This document shows, piece by piece, positions 44,840 to 54,019 of a stretch of DNA of 64,000 bases. Numbering within the stretch: position 1 is the first letter of the stretch; each line of letters starts with the position of its first letter. This DNA is from Bacillus sp. FJAT-45037 (GTDB taxonomy: Bacteria > Bacillota > Bacilli > Bacillales > Bacillaceae_D): NCBI RefSeq assembly GCF_002797325.1, contig NZ_KZ454938.1, positions 1,128,267 to 1,192,266 of the forward strand. Direction: 5' to 3'. A model generated the notes under the pieces. The model saw nothing but the letters and a program-made list of their open reading frames with translations. It was not told the origin of the DNA and ran no database searches. The position numbers and the translations under genes are program-made.

Positions 44840-45508
44840 ATGATCGAAATAGGCACAACGATTCAATTGGAACTAGAAGATGAGAGCAATAAAGAAAAAA
44901 CAACCAAGTTACGCTGTCGTTTAGTTGATATAGTGAACGATACGTATATTATTGACTATCCAATCAACTTAGAAACACGGAAGCCAAGCTTTCTTTTAGA
45001 TGGAACAAAAATGAAAGCGTCTTTTATTTCCAGTCAAGATGTTGTCTATGAATTTAATACCGAGGTGTTGGGAAGACAGAAGCATACCATTCCAGTTCTG
45101 CTTATTCAAGACCCAGGTAAAGAAAACTATTATAGAATTCAAAGGCGTAATTATGTTCGAGTAGAAGCAACCAACGATGTTGCTGTCCACCCAGTTGATG
45201 AAGAATACGAACCATTTAATACGGTATCAATTGATATAAGTGGTGGGGGATGTGCGATCCTTCTTCCTAAAGAAAAAGCCATTCCTGACAATGGGGAAGT
45301 GGACGTAACGATGGTTTTACCTAGGCAAAAAGGAGAGCAACAGTATGTGAAAGCCCGCTGTAAAATCGTTAGGACATATCAACCTAGACCAGAAGCCAAA
45401 ATGAGAGCATCCCTTCAGTTTATTGGTCTAGAACAGAAAGATCAAGATAAAATCGTGCGTTTTTGTTTTGAACGACAACTCGTGTTAAGACGAAAAAATA
45501 GAGGCTAA
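44840..45508 (+). CDS. ypfA: c-di-GMP-binding PilZ protein YpfA (YcgR/DgrA-like flagellar brake)
   Basis: A 222-residue two-domain protein: N-terminal YcgR-like domain and C-terminal PilZ domain. The c-di-GMP ligands are present as RIQRRNYVRVEA (RxxxR type, near residue 100) and DISGGGCAI (D/NxSxxG). In B. subtilis YpfA (DgrA) slows flagellar motility on binding c-di-GMP. Located between ypeB and cmk as in B. subtilis. Confidence 0.9.
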   Translation: MIEIGTTIQLELEDESNKEKTTKLRCRLVDIVNDTYIIDYPINLETRKPSFLLDGTKMKASFISSQDVVYEFNTEVLGRQKHTIPVLLIQDPGKENYYRIQRRNYVRVEATNDVAVHPVDEEYEPFNTVSIDISGGGCAILLPKEKAIPDNGEVDVTMVLPRQKGEQQYVKARCKIVRTYQPRPEAKMRASLQFIGLEQKDQDKIVRFCFERQLVLRRKNRG

Positions 45509-45641
45509 TTTCATGGCAGCTAGTATTAGACCAGTATTCTTGAATATGATATGATAAATGTATATAAAAAAGATAGTTTTTAAGCAATTTTATTGTTTAG
45601 TGCGTTAAAGTTGTTTGGAAGATCAGTCGAGGTGTAGAAAA

Positions 45642-46316
45642 ATGAATAACGTAATCAATATTGCTATCGATGGTCCAGCTGGAGCAGGAAAAAGTACGGT
45701 TGCAAAATTAGTAGCAGAGCAATTAGATTTCCTTTACATTGACACAGGAGCTATGTATCGTGCACTGACTTATTATGCGTTACAAAAGAAAATCAACCTT
45801 GAAGATGAGAACCCTTTGTTTGCGCTTCTTACTGATATTCGAATTGATTTAAAGTCTACTGAGCATCATGCGCAAGTATTTGTGAATCAGGCTGATGTGA
45901 CAGAAGAAATTCGCACGGACGAAGTAAATAAACATGTATCACTTGTTTCAAGTCATCCATCCATCCGAATTGAAATGGTTGAGCGTCAGAGAAATCTCGC
46001 TAAGGGAACAAATGCAGTGCTAGATGGACGTGATATTGGCACGTATGTTTTACCTGAAGCGAAGGTGAAAGTGTTCTTAACAGCTTCTGTCGAAGAACGC
46101 GCGAAAAGAAGACATGATGAACAAGTAAACAAAGGATACCCATCAAACCTTGAAGAGTTAAAGAAGGATATAGCTCGTCGAGATCAATTAGATTCGACGC
46201 GTGACTTTGCTCCATTGAAGCAAGCAGATGACGCGGTTGAGATTGACTCAACTTCTAAGTCAATTCCGGAAGTTGTTCAGGTGATTATTGACTTAGTGAA
46301 GGAGCGTGCGTCTTAA
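45642..46316 (+). CDS. cmk: Cytidylate kinase
   Basis: Phosphorylates CMP and dCMP. The 224-residue protein begins NVINIAIDGPAGAGKSTVAKL with the P-loop GPAGAGKST, followed by YIDTGAMYRALTYY, LDGRDIGTYVLP and RDQLDSTRDFAPL. GAGGTG at 45629-45634 selects ATG 45642 instead of the frame opening at 45615. Its end overlaps the plsC leader. Confidence 0.95.
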   Translation: MNNVINIAIDGPAGAGKSTVAKLVAEQLDFLYIDTGAMYRALTYYALQKKINLEDENPLFALLTDIRIDLKSTEHHAQVFVNQADVTEEIRTDEVNKHVSLVSSHPSIRIEMVERQRNLAKGTNAVLDGRDIGTYVLPEAKVKVFLTASVEERAKRRHDEQVNKGYPSNLEELKKDIARRDQLDSTRDFAPLKQADDAVEIDSTSKSIPEVVQVIIDLVKERAS

Positions 46317-46317
46317 G

Positions 46318-46905
46318 ATGGGCTTGTATCAAATAGGTCAGAAAATTTCTAGAATGTATCTTTCAACAAAATTTAAAGTTGAGATTATTGGCGAAGAAAA
46401 TATCCCTAAAGAAGGTGGGGTTCTTTTATGTTCTAATCATATTAGTAATTTTGACCCACCCCTTTTAGGAGCATACATCACGCGCCCTATTCATTATATG
46501 GCAAAACAAGAACTGTTTGAAAAGCCTGTTCTAAAAAAATTATTGCCTAGACTTGGGGCATTCCCTGTTAAAAGAGGGATGGGGGATAAACAAGCATTGC
46601 GCAAAGGAATAAACTACCTTAAGGATGGTCAGATGCTAGGGCTCTTTCCTGAAGGGACAAGAAGTCGTGATGGCAAACTAGGTAAAGGACTTGCGGGTGC
46701 GGGTTTCTTCGCACTTCGTTCTGACGCAACGGTTATACCATGCGCTATTATTGGTACGTATAAACGAGGAGATACTCTTAAACTCGTTTACGGAAAGCCG
46801 ATTCATTTTGAAGACCATAGAACTGAGAGAGTGTCGGCAGATGTGGCAACTCAAGTCATTATGGACGAAATTGGAAAATTGATTGAAGCACACAAAACGA
46901 TTTAA
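46318..46905 (+). CDS. plsC: 1-acyl-sn-glycerol-3-phosphate acyltransferase
   Basis: Acylates lysophosphatidic acid at the membrane. The 195-residue protein has the acyltransferase motifs CSNHISNFDPP (NHxxxxD), GAFPVKRG, LFPEGTRSRDG and a final VIPCAIIGTY. ATG 46318 follows directly after the cmk stop; AAGGAG lies 13 nt upstream, while a GTG at 46306 is too close to it. Gene pairs cmk-plsC-ypfD are common in Bacillaceae. Confidence 0.9.
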   Translation: MGLYQIGQKISRMYLSTKFKVEIIGEENIPKEGGVLLCSNHISNFDPPLLGAYITRPIHYMAKQELFEKPVLKKLLPRLGAFPVKRGMGDKQALRKGINYLKDGQMLGLFPEGTRSRDGKLGKGLAGAGFFALRSDATVIPCAIIGTYKRGDTLKLVYGKPIHFEDHRTERVSADVATQVIMDEIGKLIEAHKTI

Positions 46906-46999
46906 TAATTGTTAGTTTCATCTGCTTTTCGCGGAAGATCATTTTATACATTACGTTTACATACCGCAATTTTGCGGAGACTGAAGGAGGCAAATGTCA

Positions 47000-48151
47000 A
47001 TGGGAGAAGAAATGAACAATGAATTAGCAGAAATGAAATCATTAGCTGTAGGAGATGTCATTAAAGGTAAGGTGACAAAAGTAGAAGATAAGCAAGCGAT
47101 GGTCGATATTGGATACAAGATAGACGGTATCATTCCTATTAGTGAACTCTCTAGCCTGCATGTAGAAAAAGTTAGTGATGTGGTTTCTGTCGATGATGAA
47201 TTGGAAATGAAAATTCTTAAACTAGAAGACGATGAGCTTATTCTTTCAAAACGTGCTGTACAAGCGGAAAAGGCTTGGAGTGAATTACGTCAGTATCAAG
47301 AAGCTGGCGAAGTCATCACCGCGAAAGTCGCTGAAGTAGTGAAAGGCGGGTTAGTGGTAGACCTTGGGGTGAGAGGATTTATTCCAGCCTCTTTAGTGGA
47401 GCGTCACTTTGTAGAGGACTTCTCTGATTATAAAGGTCGTGAACTTCGCTTGAAAGTAGAAGAAATAGACGAAGAAAACAATAAATTAATTTTATCTCAG
47501 CGAGCGGTTCTAGATAAAGAAGTGCAAACAAAAAAGAAATCAATTCTTGAATCGCTGCATCAAGGCGATATTGTTGAAGGGACAGTTCAACGAATAACAA
47601 CGTTCGGAGCTTTTGTAGATGTCGGTGGCGTTGACGGGTTGGTTCACATTTCACAACTAGCGCATCATCGTGTAGAAACACCTTCAGACGTTGTAACAGA
47701 AGGTGATCAAGTGAAGGTGAAAATCCTTTCTGTTGATGCAGATAGTGAGCGAATTTCATTATCTATTAAGGAGACATTACCTGGTCCTTGGGAAGAAGTT
47801 GCTGGTAAGATCAAAACAGGAGATGTTGTCGAAGGGACGGTTAGACGCTTAGTTTCATTTGGAGCCTTTGTTGAAGTAGCACCTGGTGTCGAGGGTCTTG
47901 TCCACATCTCTCAGATCGCTAACCGTCATATCGGAACCCCATCTGAAGTGTTGACAGAAGGCGAGACAGTAGAAGCGAAGGTTTTAGATGTTAATGCAAA
48001 TGAAAAACGTATTTCTTTAAGCATTCGTGAACTACTAAAGGAAGAAACCAATGAAGCTGAATACGCTGCGTATTCAGCGCAAAAAGAAGAAGAGCCTAGA
48101 GGCTTTTCATTAGGCGACATGATCGGTGATCAACTAAAAAAATATAAATAA
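47000..48151 (+). CDS. ypfD: S1 RNA-binding domain protein YpfD (ribosomal protein S1 homologue)
   Basis: A 383-residue protein of four consecutive S1 domains at about 13-85, 99-165, 186-255 and 271-340, each ending in a sequence like RISLSIKE; the third and fourth have the strong VDGLVHISQL and VEGLVHISQI signatures. Bacillus YpfD lacks two of the six S1 domains of Gram-negative S1 and is not essential. AAGGAGG at 46984-46990 is 9 nt from ATG 47000 but only 3 nt from ATG 46994, so 47000 is chosen. Confidence 0.9.
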   Translation: MGEEMNNELAEMKSLAVGDVIKGKVTKVEDKQAMVDIGYKIDGIIPISELSSLHVEKVSDVVSVDDELEMKILKLEDDELILSKRAVQAEKAWSELRQYQEAGEVITAKVAEVVKGGLVVDLGVRGFIPASLVERHFVEDFSDYKGRELRLKVEEIDEENNKLILSQRAVLDKEVQTKKKSILESLHQGDIVEGTVQRITTFGAFVDVGGVDGLVHISQLAHHRVETPSDVVTEGDQVKVKILSVDADSERISLSIKETLPGPWEEVAGKIKTGDVVEGTVRRLVSFGAFVEVAPGVEGLVHISQIANRHIGTPSEVLTEGETVEAKVLDVNANEKRISLSIRELLKEETNEAEYAAYSAQKEEEPRGFSLGDMIGDQLKKYK

Positions 48152-48169
48152 TGAGTTAAGGTGATAATC

Positions 48170-49219
48170 ATGAGTCGTGCAGCTAGAAAACTAGATCATA
48201 TTCATCATGCGTTATCAACCGGGCAATCACGGACTCATGGCTTTGAGGACATCCAATTTGTTCATAATAGTATTCCTGAGCTAGCTATTAATGAGGTGGA
48301 TGTATCTTCAAAAATCGGCGAACTTTCTTTAAGTTCGCCGATTTTTATCAATGCCATGACTGGTGGCGGTGGAGATCGCACGAAACGAATTAATCAACAA
48401 CTAGCGGAAGTGGCCGCTGAATGTGGAATTGGTATGGCCGTTGGTTCTCAGATGGCAGCCATTAAAAACCCAGAAGAACGAAAGAGTTATGAAATTGTAA
48501 GAGAAACTCATAAAGATGGTGTGGTATTTGCTAACTTAGGAAGTGAAGCAACCGTTGAACAAGCGAAACATGCTATTGATATGTTAGAAGCTTCTGCGAT
48601 GCAGATTCACGTCAATGTAATCCAAGAGCTCGTTATGCCTGAAGGAGATCGAGATTTCACCGATACGTTAAAACGAATAGAGTCTATTCGAGAAGCTGTT
48701 GATGTTCCTCTAATTGTAAAAGAAGTTGGCTATGGGATGAACATGAAAACGACTAAACAGTTAGCTGATATCGGGATTGAAATCGTTGATGTCGGGGGCT
48801 ACGGTGGTACGAACTTTTCAAAAATTGAGAACGAACGACGTGCGCGCAAATTAAGCTTTTTTGATGAATGGGGAATTGAAACAACCAGTTCAATTTTAGA
48901 AGCAAAAAATGGTGCAAAAACCATGTCGATCATTTCCTCAGGTGGCTTACAATCAGCATTGGACATTGCTAAATCTATTGCACTTGGAGCAAGTGCGACT
49001 GGATTTGCGGGACATTTTTTACGTATTTTAACCGATTTTGGCCAAGAGCAATTGATTGATGAAATCAAGCAAATACATGAAGATCTAATCATGTTAATGA
49101 CGGCATTAAACGCACCCTCGATTGCTGATTTACAAAAAGTACCGATTGTTATAAGTGGACGCACGCAGAATTGGTGTACACAAAGAGGAATCAACTTAAA
49201 TCAATACGCTCAACGTTAA
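48170..49219 (+). CDS. fni: Type 2 isopentenyl-diphosphate delta-isomerase
   Basis: FMN-dependent isomerase interconverting IPP and DMAPP, feeding polyprenyl synthesis. The 349-residue protein has [40 protein letters not shown]-like [41 protein letters not shown] and [22 protein letters not shown] 48161 is in frame, but AAGGTG before ATG 48170 is better spaced. A perfect 16-bp inverted repeat with a T-run lies inside the gene at 48310-48346. A terminator follows the stop. Confidence 0.94.
   Translation: MSRAARKLDHIHHALSTGQSRTHGFEDIQFVHNSIPELAINEVDVSSKIGELSLSSPIFINAMTGGGGDRTKRINQQLAEVAAECGIGMAVGSQMAAIKNPEERKSYEIVRETHKDGVVFANLGSEATVEQAKHAIDMLEASAMQIHVNVIQELVMPEGDRDFTDTLKRIESIREAVDVPLIVKEVGYGMNMKTTKQLADIGIEIVDVGGYGGTNFSKIENERRARKLSFFDEWGIETTSSILEAKNGAKTMSIISSGGLQSALDIAKSIALGASATGFAGHFLRILTDFGQEQLIDEIKQIHEDLIMLMTALNAPSIADLQKVPIVISGRTQNWCTQRGINLNQYAQR
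48310..48346 (+). repeat. Perfect terminator-like inverted repeat inside fni
   Basis: AAAAATCGGCGAACTT (48310-48325), 5-nt loop, AAGTTCGCCGATTTTT (48331-48346). The 16-bp perfect stem ends in five T, as an intrinsic terminator does, but it lies in the coding region at about codons 47-59 and encodes the conserved segment up to SSPIFINAM. Confidence 0.9.
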
Positions 49220-49260
49220 AAAGCTGAATCAGAGGAAGACTCTGGTCCAGCTTTTTTTGT
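49217..49260 (+). terminator. Intrinsic terminator after fni
   Basis: AAAAAGCTG...CAGAGG and CTCTG...CAGCTTTTTTT form a hairpin with a T-run starting at the fni stop codon. Confidence 0.8.
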
Positions 49261-49283
49261 TTTGTCTAGCCCACTCAAGAGGT

Positions 49284-49388
49284 TTCGCGCGAATAACGGT
49301 AGTTTCTGCGCAAACTTACGACTGTTGCGAGCAAAATCTCATCGTTACCGCGCAAAACAAGAGAGTTTTCGCGCAAATGCAGCAAGAA
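49284..49388. repeat. Five-copy 21-bp phased GCGC(A)AAA array
   Basis: The core GCGCAAA (variants GCGCGAA and GAGCAAA) begins at 49287, 49308, 49329, 49350 and 49371, exactly 21 nt apart. The bases between cores are poorly conserved, which differs from a normal tandem duplication. No open frame, promoter or hairpin explains it. Confidence 0.85.
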
Positions 49389-49400
49389 AATGGAAAAAGG

Positions 49401-49518
49401 AGTCGCTTCCGCTTTTCTTATCTAGCTTTGGCTCCTTGGGTTGCGGGAAAACCGGTGAATCGAATGAAGTCAAAGAGCGACTTCGTATCGCTCTCCTAGT
49501 TTTCCCGCTACCCAGACC
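49401..49518. repeat. Structured intergenic repeat, copy A (118 bp)
   Basis: Begins AGTCGCTTCCGCTTTTCT, then a TCTAGCTTTGGCTCC block; GCGGGAAAAC and GTTTTCCCGC form an outer 10-bp stem, and AGAGCGA/TCGCTCT an inner hairpin. Shares most of its sequence with copies C and D. Confidence 0.85.
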
Positions 49519-49639
49519 AGTCGCCTCCGCTTTTCTGTCTAGCTTTGGTTGCCAGAGGCTCGTGGACAAATAACCTGGCAGACAGAAAAGCAAAGAGCGC
49601 TTTTCATCTGCCAGAACATTTGCATCCCGCCTCTAGAAA
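49519..49639. repeat. Structured intergenic repeat, divergent copy B (121 bp)
   Basis: Shares the first 30 nt (AGTCGCCTCCGCTTTTCT, GTCTAGCTTTGG) with the other copies but has a different body, with stems TTGCCAG/CTGGCA and GAAAAGC/GCTTTTC. It has the same overall length and hairpin-rich character. Confidence 0.7.
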
Positions 49640-49759
49640 GGCACCCTCCGCTTTTCTTGTCTAGCTTTGGCTCCTTGAGCTGCGGGGAAAACCGGTGAAT
49701 CCAAAGAAGTCAAAAAGCGACTTATTTTGGCTTCTCCTAGTTTTCCCGCATCCCAGAAC
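49640..49759. repeat. Structured intergenic repeat, copy C (120 bp)
   Basis: Nearly identical to copy D in its first 85 nt and last 25 nt; the central hairpin is altered, so that AGAAGTC can pair with GGCTTCT instead of the AGAGCGA/TCGCTCT pairing of A and D. Confidence 0.85.
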
Positions 49760-49878
49760 AGTCGCCTCCGCTTTTCTTGTCTAGCTTTGGCTCCTTGAGC
49801 TGCGGGGAAAACCGGTGAATCCAACGAAGTCAAAGAGCGACTTCGTATCGCTCTCCTAGTTTTCCCGCATCCCAGAAC
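49760..49878. repeat. Structured intergenic repeat, copy D (119 bp)
   Basis: Direct tandem neighbour of copy C, with the outer stem GCGGGGAAAAC/GTTTTCCCGC (one bulged G) and the inner AGAGCGACTTCGTATCGCTCT hairpin. Confidence 0.85.
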
Positions 49879-49900
49879 AGTCGCCTCCGCTTTTCTGTCC
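49879..49900. repeat. Truncated fifth copy of the structured repeat
   Basis: AGTCGCCTCCGCTTTTCTGT, the first 20 nt of the unit, after which the sequence runs directly into the ypzI stop codon at 49901. Confidence 0.75.
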
Positions 49901-50035
49901 CTATGGTCTTTGGTTTTCTTTTGCTTGTTGGGGGCTTTGGAGTTTGGATGCTCCTTTGTTTGATAAGCTTTGGTCGCGGTCGGATTCTACCTGATGTGTT
50001 TGTTTTAATTTACGTTCTTGACGGTCTTTACCCAT
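49901..50035 (-). CDS. ypzI: YpzI family small protein (44 aa)
   Basis: On the minus strand, GGAGGATTG precedes ATG 50035 and opens a 44-residue frame MGKDRQERKLKQ...VESDRDQSL...ENQRP, matching my recollection of the YpzI family of very short, hydrophilic Bacillus proteins. Its location between ypfD/fni and yphA agrees with the B. subtilis map. Function unknown; the composition is like that of small spore proteins but this is not evidence of role. Its 3' end abuts the repeat block. Confidence 0.75.
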   Translation of the reverse strand: MGKDRQERKLKQTHQVESDRDQSLSNKGASKLQSPQQAKENQRP

Positions 50036-50158
50036 ATTCAATCCTCCTTTTATTGACGATACTGTAGTGTGTCCATTATCCGTAAAATTATGTAGAGGGA
50101 GGTTTACTTTTACTAGATGCGTCGATACTAGAAGGAAAGTATGGGAGGTGTGTGAGAG

Positions 50159-50782
50159 TTGGAAGGTGTATATTTTTATTGGTTCGGATGGATCTTTATT
50201 TGTATCATTACATTTTTTATGCCTAAAACAAAACAAAGAACGGTTGTTGCTATTTTTATACTTTTGTTATTAATTTTAGTGCCTCACAACATTTCAATCT
50301 TTAGTATTGAAATAAGTGTTGGATATTTATTTTTTTTAAGTGTGTTATACGGATTTCTCTGCCAAATGAACATGAAAACTCTTCTTTTCACTTTGTGTAC
50401 GAGCATACTAGTAGCTGCAGGATACGCGACGTTTCAGCTTGTATCAATTTATGATCCTGTCGTGCACTTAATTGATGGTAGAGTGATGTCTATGGCTATT
50501 GTCGTGGTCTTGGCTTCAGTAGTATCAATGGATTGGAGTAAGAGGGTAATCATTAGTCTTTCTGGACTATTACATGGAGAATTGTTATATGGATTAACAG
50601 TAAGGGATACATTTATGATGCATGCTTTCGGCCACCTATATTTATTTGATGTGATCGCTCTTTCTTCTGTGATTCTTTCAGGGGGCTGGTTCATTCATGA
50701 CATGTCAAAGACGACAAAACGTTGGCTGCAGGAGAAAAATGAAAGGCAAATATCTGAACAATTGTCTGCTACAAAAGAGTGA
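50159..50782 (+). CDS. yphA: YphA-like integral membrane protein
   Basis: A 207-residue protein with about six hydrophobic helices and a charged C-terminal tail (KTTKRWLQEKNERQISEQ). GGGAGGTG at about 50143-50150 precedes the TTG start. It lies between ypzI and der, the place of yphA. Function unknown. Confidence 0.72.
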   Translation: MEGVYFYWFGWIFICIITFFMPKTKQRTVVAIFILLLLILVPHNISIFSIEISVGYLFFLSVLYGFLCQMNMKTLLFTLCTSILVAAGYATFQLVSIYDPVVHLIDGRVMSMAIVVVLASVVSMDWSKRVIISLSGLLHGELLYGLTVRDTFMMHAFGHLYLFDVIALSSVILSGGWFIHDMSKTTKRWLQEKNERQISEQLSATKE

Positions 50783-50942
50783 TTCTACATATGGGGTCGA
50801 CAAGATTCGCTACATCTAGTAAAATAAATAGGTTGTGGAGTTTAATTACCGCTGTTTTAGACAAAAAATTATAACGTAAAGATGTTTAAGAGACGTTTAG
50901 TAGTGAACGATTGATTATACATAGAGAGGTTGTTGAAGAAAT

Positions 50943-52256
50943 ATGACAAAACCAGTTGTAGCCATTGTGGGGCGTCCGAATGTTGGGAAGTCCACAATTT
51001 TTAACAGAATAGTAGGAGAACGCGTTGCGATTGTCGAAGATATTCCAGGAATAACTAGAGATCGTATCTATTCACACGGAGAATGGTTAGATCGCGATTT
51101 TAATTTAATTGATACAGGCGGAATTGAGATTGTTGACGAACCATTGTTAAACCAAATGCGTCAACAAGCAGAACTTGCGATTGAAGAAGCGGATGTCATT
51201 GTCTTTATGGTGAATGGACGTGAAGGCATTACAAATGCAGACCAAGAAGTTGCTAAAATCTTGTTCCGTTCAAAAAAACCAATTGTTCTTGGTGTGAATA
51301 AAGTGGATAATCCGGATATGCACGACCTTCTTTATGAATTTTATTCACTTGGAATAGGGAGCCCGTTTCCTATCTCAGGTTCTCACGGTCTTGGATTAGG
51401 AGATTTATTGGACGAGGTTATTAAGCATTTCCCTGATAAATCAGAAGACGATTATGATGCTGATACGATTCGTATTTCATTAATTGGTCGACCAAACGTA
51501 GGTAAATCTTCATTAGTCAACGCCATGCTTGGTGAAGAGCGAGTGATTGTAAGTGATATTCCAGGAACAACTCGTGACGCAATTGATACGCCATTTACAC
51601 GTGATGAACAAGATTATGTTTTAATTGATACAGCGGGTATGCGTAAGCGTGGAAAGGTGTACGAGACCACAGAAAAATACAGTGTCTTACGTGCCCTAAA
51701 AGCGATTGAGCGTTCAAATGTTGTACTTGTTGTCATCAATGCAGAAGAGGGTATCATCGAGCAAGATAAGAAAATTGCAGGCTATGCTCATGAAGCAGGG
51801 CGAGGAATTATTCTCGTTGTGAATAAATGGGATGCTATTGAGCGTGATGATAAGACGATGATAAACTTTGAGAGAAAGATCCGTGATGAATTTTTATTCT
51901 TATCTTATGCACCGATTCTTTTCACATCAGCGATTACTAAACAACGCTTACAGCATGTATTACCAACAGTGAAGCGCGTATCACAAAACCATAATTTAAG
52001 AGTTCCGACAAATGTCTTGAATGATTTAATTATGGACGCTGTAGCGATGAACCCAACTCCTACTGACAAAGGAAAACGTCTACGTATTAATTACGTTACT
52101 CAAGTTGCGGTTGAGCCACCTGCATTTGTATTCTTTGTGAATGAGCCAGAGTTACTACATTTCTCATACGAACGTTTCTTAGAAAATCGCTTACGTGCGA
52201 CATTTGAATTTGAAGGAACTCCAATTAAGATTATTGCAAGAAAGAAAAATGACTGA
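50943..52256 (+). CDS. der: Ribosome biogenesis GTPase Der (EngA)
   Basis: Essential GTPase for 50S subunit assembly, 437 residues. Two tandem G domains are evident: first [15 protein letters not shown] (residues 9-23), [17 protein letters not shown] and NKVD; second [16 protein letters not shown] (about 181-196), [23 protein letters not shown] and NKWD; then a KH-like C-terminal domain. Starts at ATG 50943 after GAGGTTGTTGAAG. Confidence 0.97.
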   Translation: MTKPVVAIVGRPNVGKSTIFNRIVGERVAIVEDIPGITRDRIYSHGEWLDRDFNLIDTGGIEIVDEPLLNQMRQQAELAIEEADVIVFMVNGREGITNADQEVAKILFRSKKPIVLGVNKVDNPDMHDLLYEFYSLGIGSPFPISGSHGLGLGDLLDEVIKHFPDKSEDDYDADTIRISLIGRPNVGKSSLVNAMLGEERVIVSDIPGTTRDAIDTPFTRDEQDYVLIDTAGMRKRGKVYETTEKYSVLRALKAIERSNVVLVVINAEEGIIEQDKKIAGYAHEAGRGIILVVNKWDAIERDDKTMINFERKIRDEFLFLSYAPILFTSAITKQRLQHVLPTVKRVSQNHNLRVPTNVLNDLIMDAVAMNPTPTDKGKRLRINYVTQVAVEPPAFVFFVNEPELLHFSYERFLENRLRATFEFEGTPIKIIARKKND

Positions 52257-52280
52257 TCATAGTTAGAACTGGGGGAGACT

Positions 52281-52907
52281 ATGAATATTTTTTTACTATT
52301 CATTGTTATTTTAATTGGTTATTTGCTTGGATCGATTAGCTTCAGTTATTTAATTGCAAAAAAAATTAAAAAAGTTGATATTCGTCATCATGGAAGCGGA
52401 AATGCAGGTGCAACGAATACATTACGTGTGTTAGGAGTGGGTCCTGCAATTACTGTCTTATCTTTAGACATTGTAAAGGGAATTGCTGCCGTTTGGATTG
52501 GGATCTTTTTAGCGCCTGATGCATCGGGCATTTTCCCTGCATTTGCCGGATTAGCAGCTATTTTAGGACATAATTGGCCAGTCTATTTCGGATTTCGTGG
52601 AGGTAAGGGTGTAGCAACAACGATTGGTGTGATTGCAACGCTCGTATTCTTTCCTGCTTTGTACGCGGGAATCATAGCCATTATTAGTATATTACTTACA
52701 CGGTATGTATCACTCGGTTCGTTGTTATTTGCACTTTGTACACCAATATTTGCGTTCCTCCTACTTGAGACGTATCAAATTCCTGCGATGTATATTATTT
52801 TGACAATATTCGTAGCGGTCCTTTCGTTCTGGCGTCATCGTGAGAATATTCAACGATTACTAAACGGTACGGAAAGTAAAATCGGTCAGAAAAAAGAAGC
52901 TTCATAA
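52281..52907 (+). CDS. plsY: Acyl-phosphate:glycerol-3-phosphate acyltransferase
   Basis: Membrane enzyme that acylates glycerol-3-phosphate from acyl phosphate, the first step of phospholipid synthesis. The 208-residue protein has the PlsY motifs LLGSISFSYLIAK, HHGSGNAGATNTLRVLG, LGHNWPVYFGFRGGKGVATTIG and SFWRHRENIQRLLNG-like SFWRHRENIQ. GGGGGAG precedes the ATG. It sits next to gpsA, whose product is its substrate. Confidence 0.95.
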   Translation: MNIFLLFIVILIGYLLGSISFSYLIAKKIKKVDIRHHGSGNAGATNTLRVLGVGPAITVLSLDIVKGIAAVWIGIFLAPDASGIFPAFAGLAAILGHNWPVYFGFRGGKGVATTIGVIATLVFFPALYAGIIAIISILLTRYVSLGSLLFALCTPIFAFLLLETYQIPAMYIILTIFVAVLSFWRHRENIQRLLNGTESKIGQKKEAS

Positions 52908-52938
52908 AGATCAAAGTAAGTTCTAAGGAGTTGATATC

Positions 52939-53970
52939 GTGTCAAATGTAGCAGTAATGGGAGCGGGGAGTTGGGGAACAGCTCTTGCTATGGTCCTAGC
53001 TGATAACGATCATGACGTTCGACTATGGGCTAGAAGAGAAGAACAGATCAAAGAAATCAATGAATCACATTCAAATGAAGGATATTTACCAGGTGTGTCA
53101 CTGTCTGAGAAGATCCGTGGATATACCGATCTTTCTAAAACTGTTGAACAATCAGAGATTGTACTTATGGTTGTTCCAACAACAGCAGTTCGAGAATCTG
53201 TGCGTTCTCTAAAGCAAGTTGTGACGAGGCCAATTACTATTATTCATGCTAGTAAAGGTATTGAACCGACTTCGCACAAACGTATTTCAGAAATGATTGA
53301 AGAAGAGTTTGACGATACAACATTACTGAAAGATGTCGTCGTTTTGTCAGGACCAAGTCATGCTGAAGAAGTAAGCTTAAGACAACCAACGACCGTCACT
53401 GTTTCATCTTTAGAAAATGATGCATCTCTTTTAGCACAAGATTTATTTATGAATCAACATTTTAGAGTGTATACAAACCCTGATTTAATTGGGGTTGAAA
53501 TTGGTGGGGCACTAAAAAACATAATTGCTCTAGTGTGTGGTTTAACGAGTGGACTTGGCATGGGAGATAACACGAAAGCCGCGCTTATGACTAGGGGTCT
53601 TGCTGAAATTACTAGGCTCGGTGTAAAACTAGGTGCTAATCCCTTGACGTTTGCTGGTCTTTCGGGACTTGGTGATTTAATTGTTACGTGTACAAGTGTC
53701 CATTCAAGAAACTGGCGAGCAGGGCAAATGATCGGAAAGGGTCACTCGTTAGAAGATGTCCTTAAAAATATGGGGATGGTCGTTGAAGGGATTCGCACGA
53801 CGCAAGCAGCTAATGAATTAGCTAACAAGTTAGATGTTGATATGCCGATTACTTCTACATTATATGAAGTGTTGTTTGAAGAACTACATCCTAGCGAAGC
53901 TACTGAAAAATTAATGGGTCGGATTAAAAAGCATGAAGTCGAGCAAATATCCGATTTCTTAAATCAATAG
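52939..53970 (+). CDS. gpsA: NAD(P)-dependent glycerol-3-phosphate dehydrogenase
   Basis: Reduces dihydroxyacetone phosphate to glycerol-3-phosphate. The 343-residue protein starts with the dinucleotide motif VAVMGAGSWGTALA (residues 4-17), then HASKGIEP, LSGPSHAEEV, EIGGALKNIIAL (catalytic lysine), GLGDNTKAAL-like GMGDNTKAALMTRGLAEI and GLSGLGDLIVTC. Start is GTG 52939 with AAGGAG in front. Functional partner of plsY upstream. Confidence 0.96.
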   Translation: MSNVAVMGAGSWGTALAMVLADNDHDVRLWARREEQIKEINESHSNEGYLPGVSLSEKIRGYTDLSKTVEQSEIVLMVVPTTAVRESVRSLKQVVTRPITIIHASKGIEPTSHKRISEMIEEEFDDTTLLKDVVVLSGPSHAEEVSLRQPTTVTVSSLENDASLLAQDLFMNQHFRVYTNPDLIGVEIGGALKNIIALVCGLTSGLGMGDNTKAALMTRGLAEITRLGVKLGANPLTFAGLSGLGDLIVTCTSVHSRNWRAGQMIGKGHSLEDVLKNMGMVVEGIRTTQAANELANKLDVDMPITSTLYEVLFEELHPSEATEKLMGRIKKHEVEQISDFLNQ

Positions 53971-54019
53971 CTTTCATACTAAGGTATAGCCCAATCATGT
54001 AACTAGGCGAATGTCATGC

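Noticed and set aside
49257-49833. Several open frames of 60-100 codons on both strands in the repeat block
   Set aside because: They lie across the repeats, their translations repeat with the repeat period, and none has a ribosome binding site or recognisable protein features.
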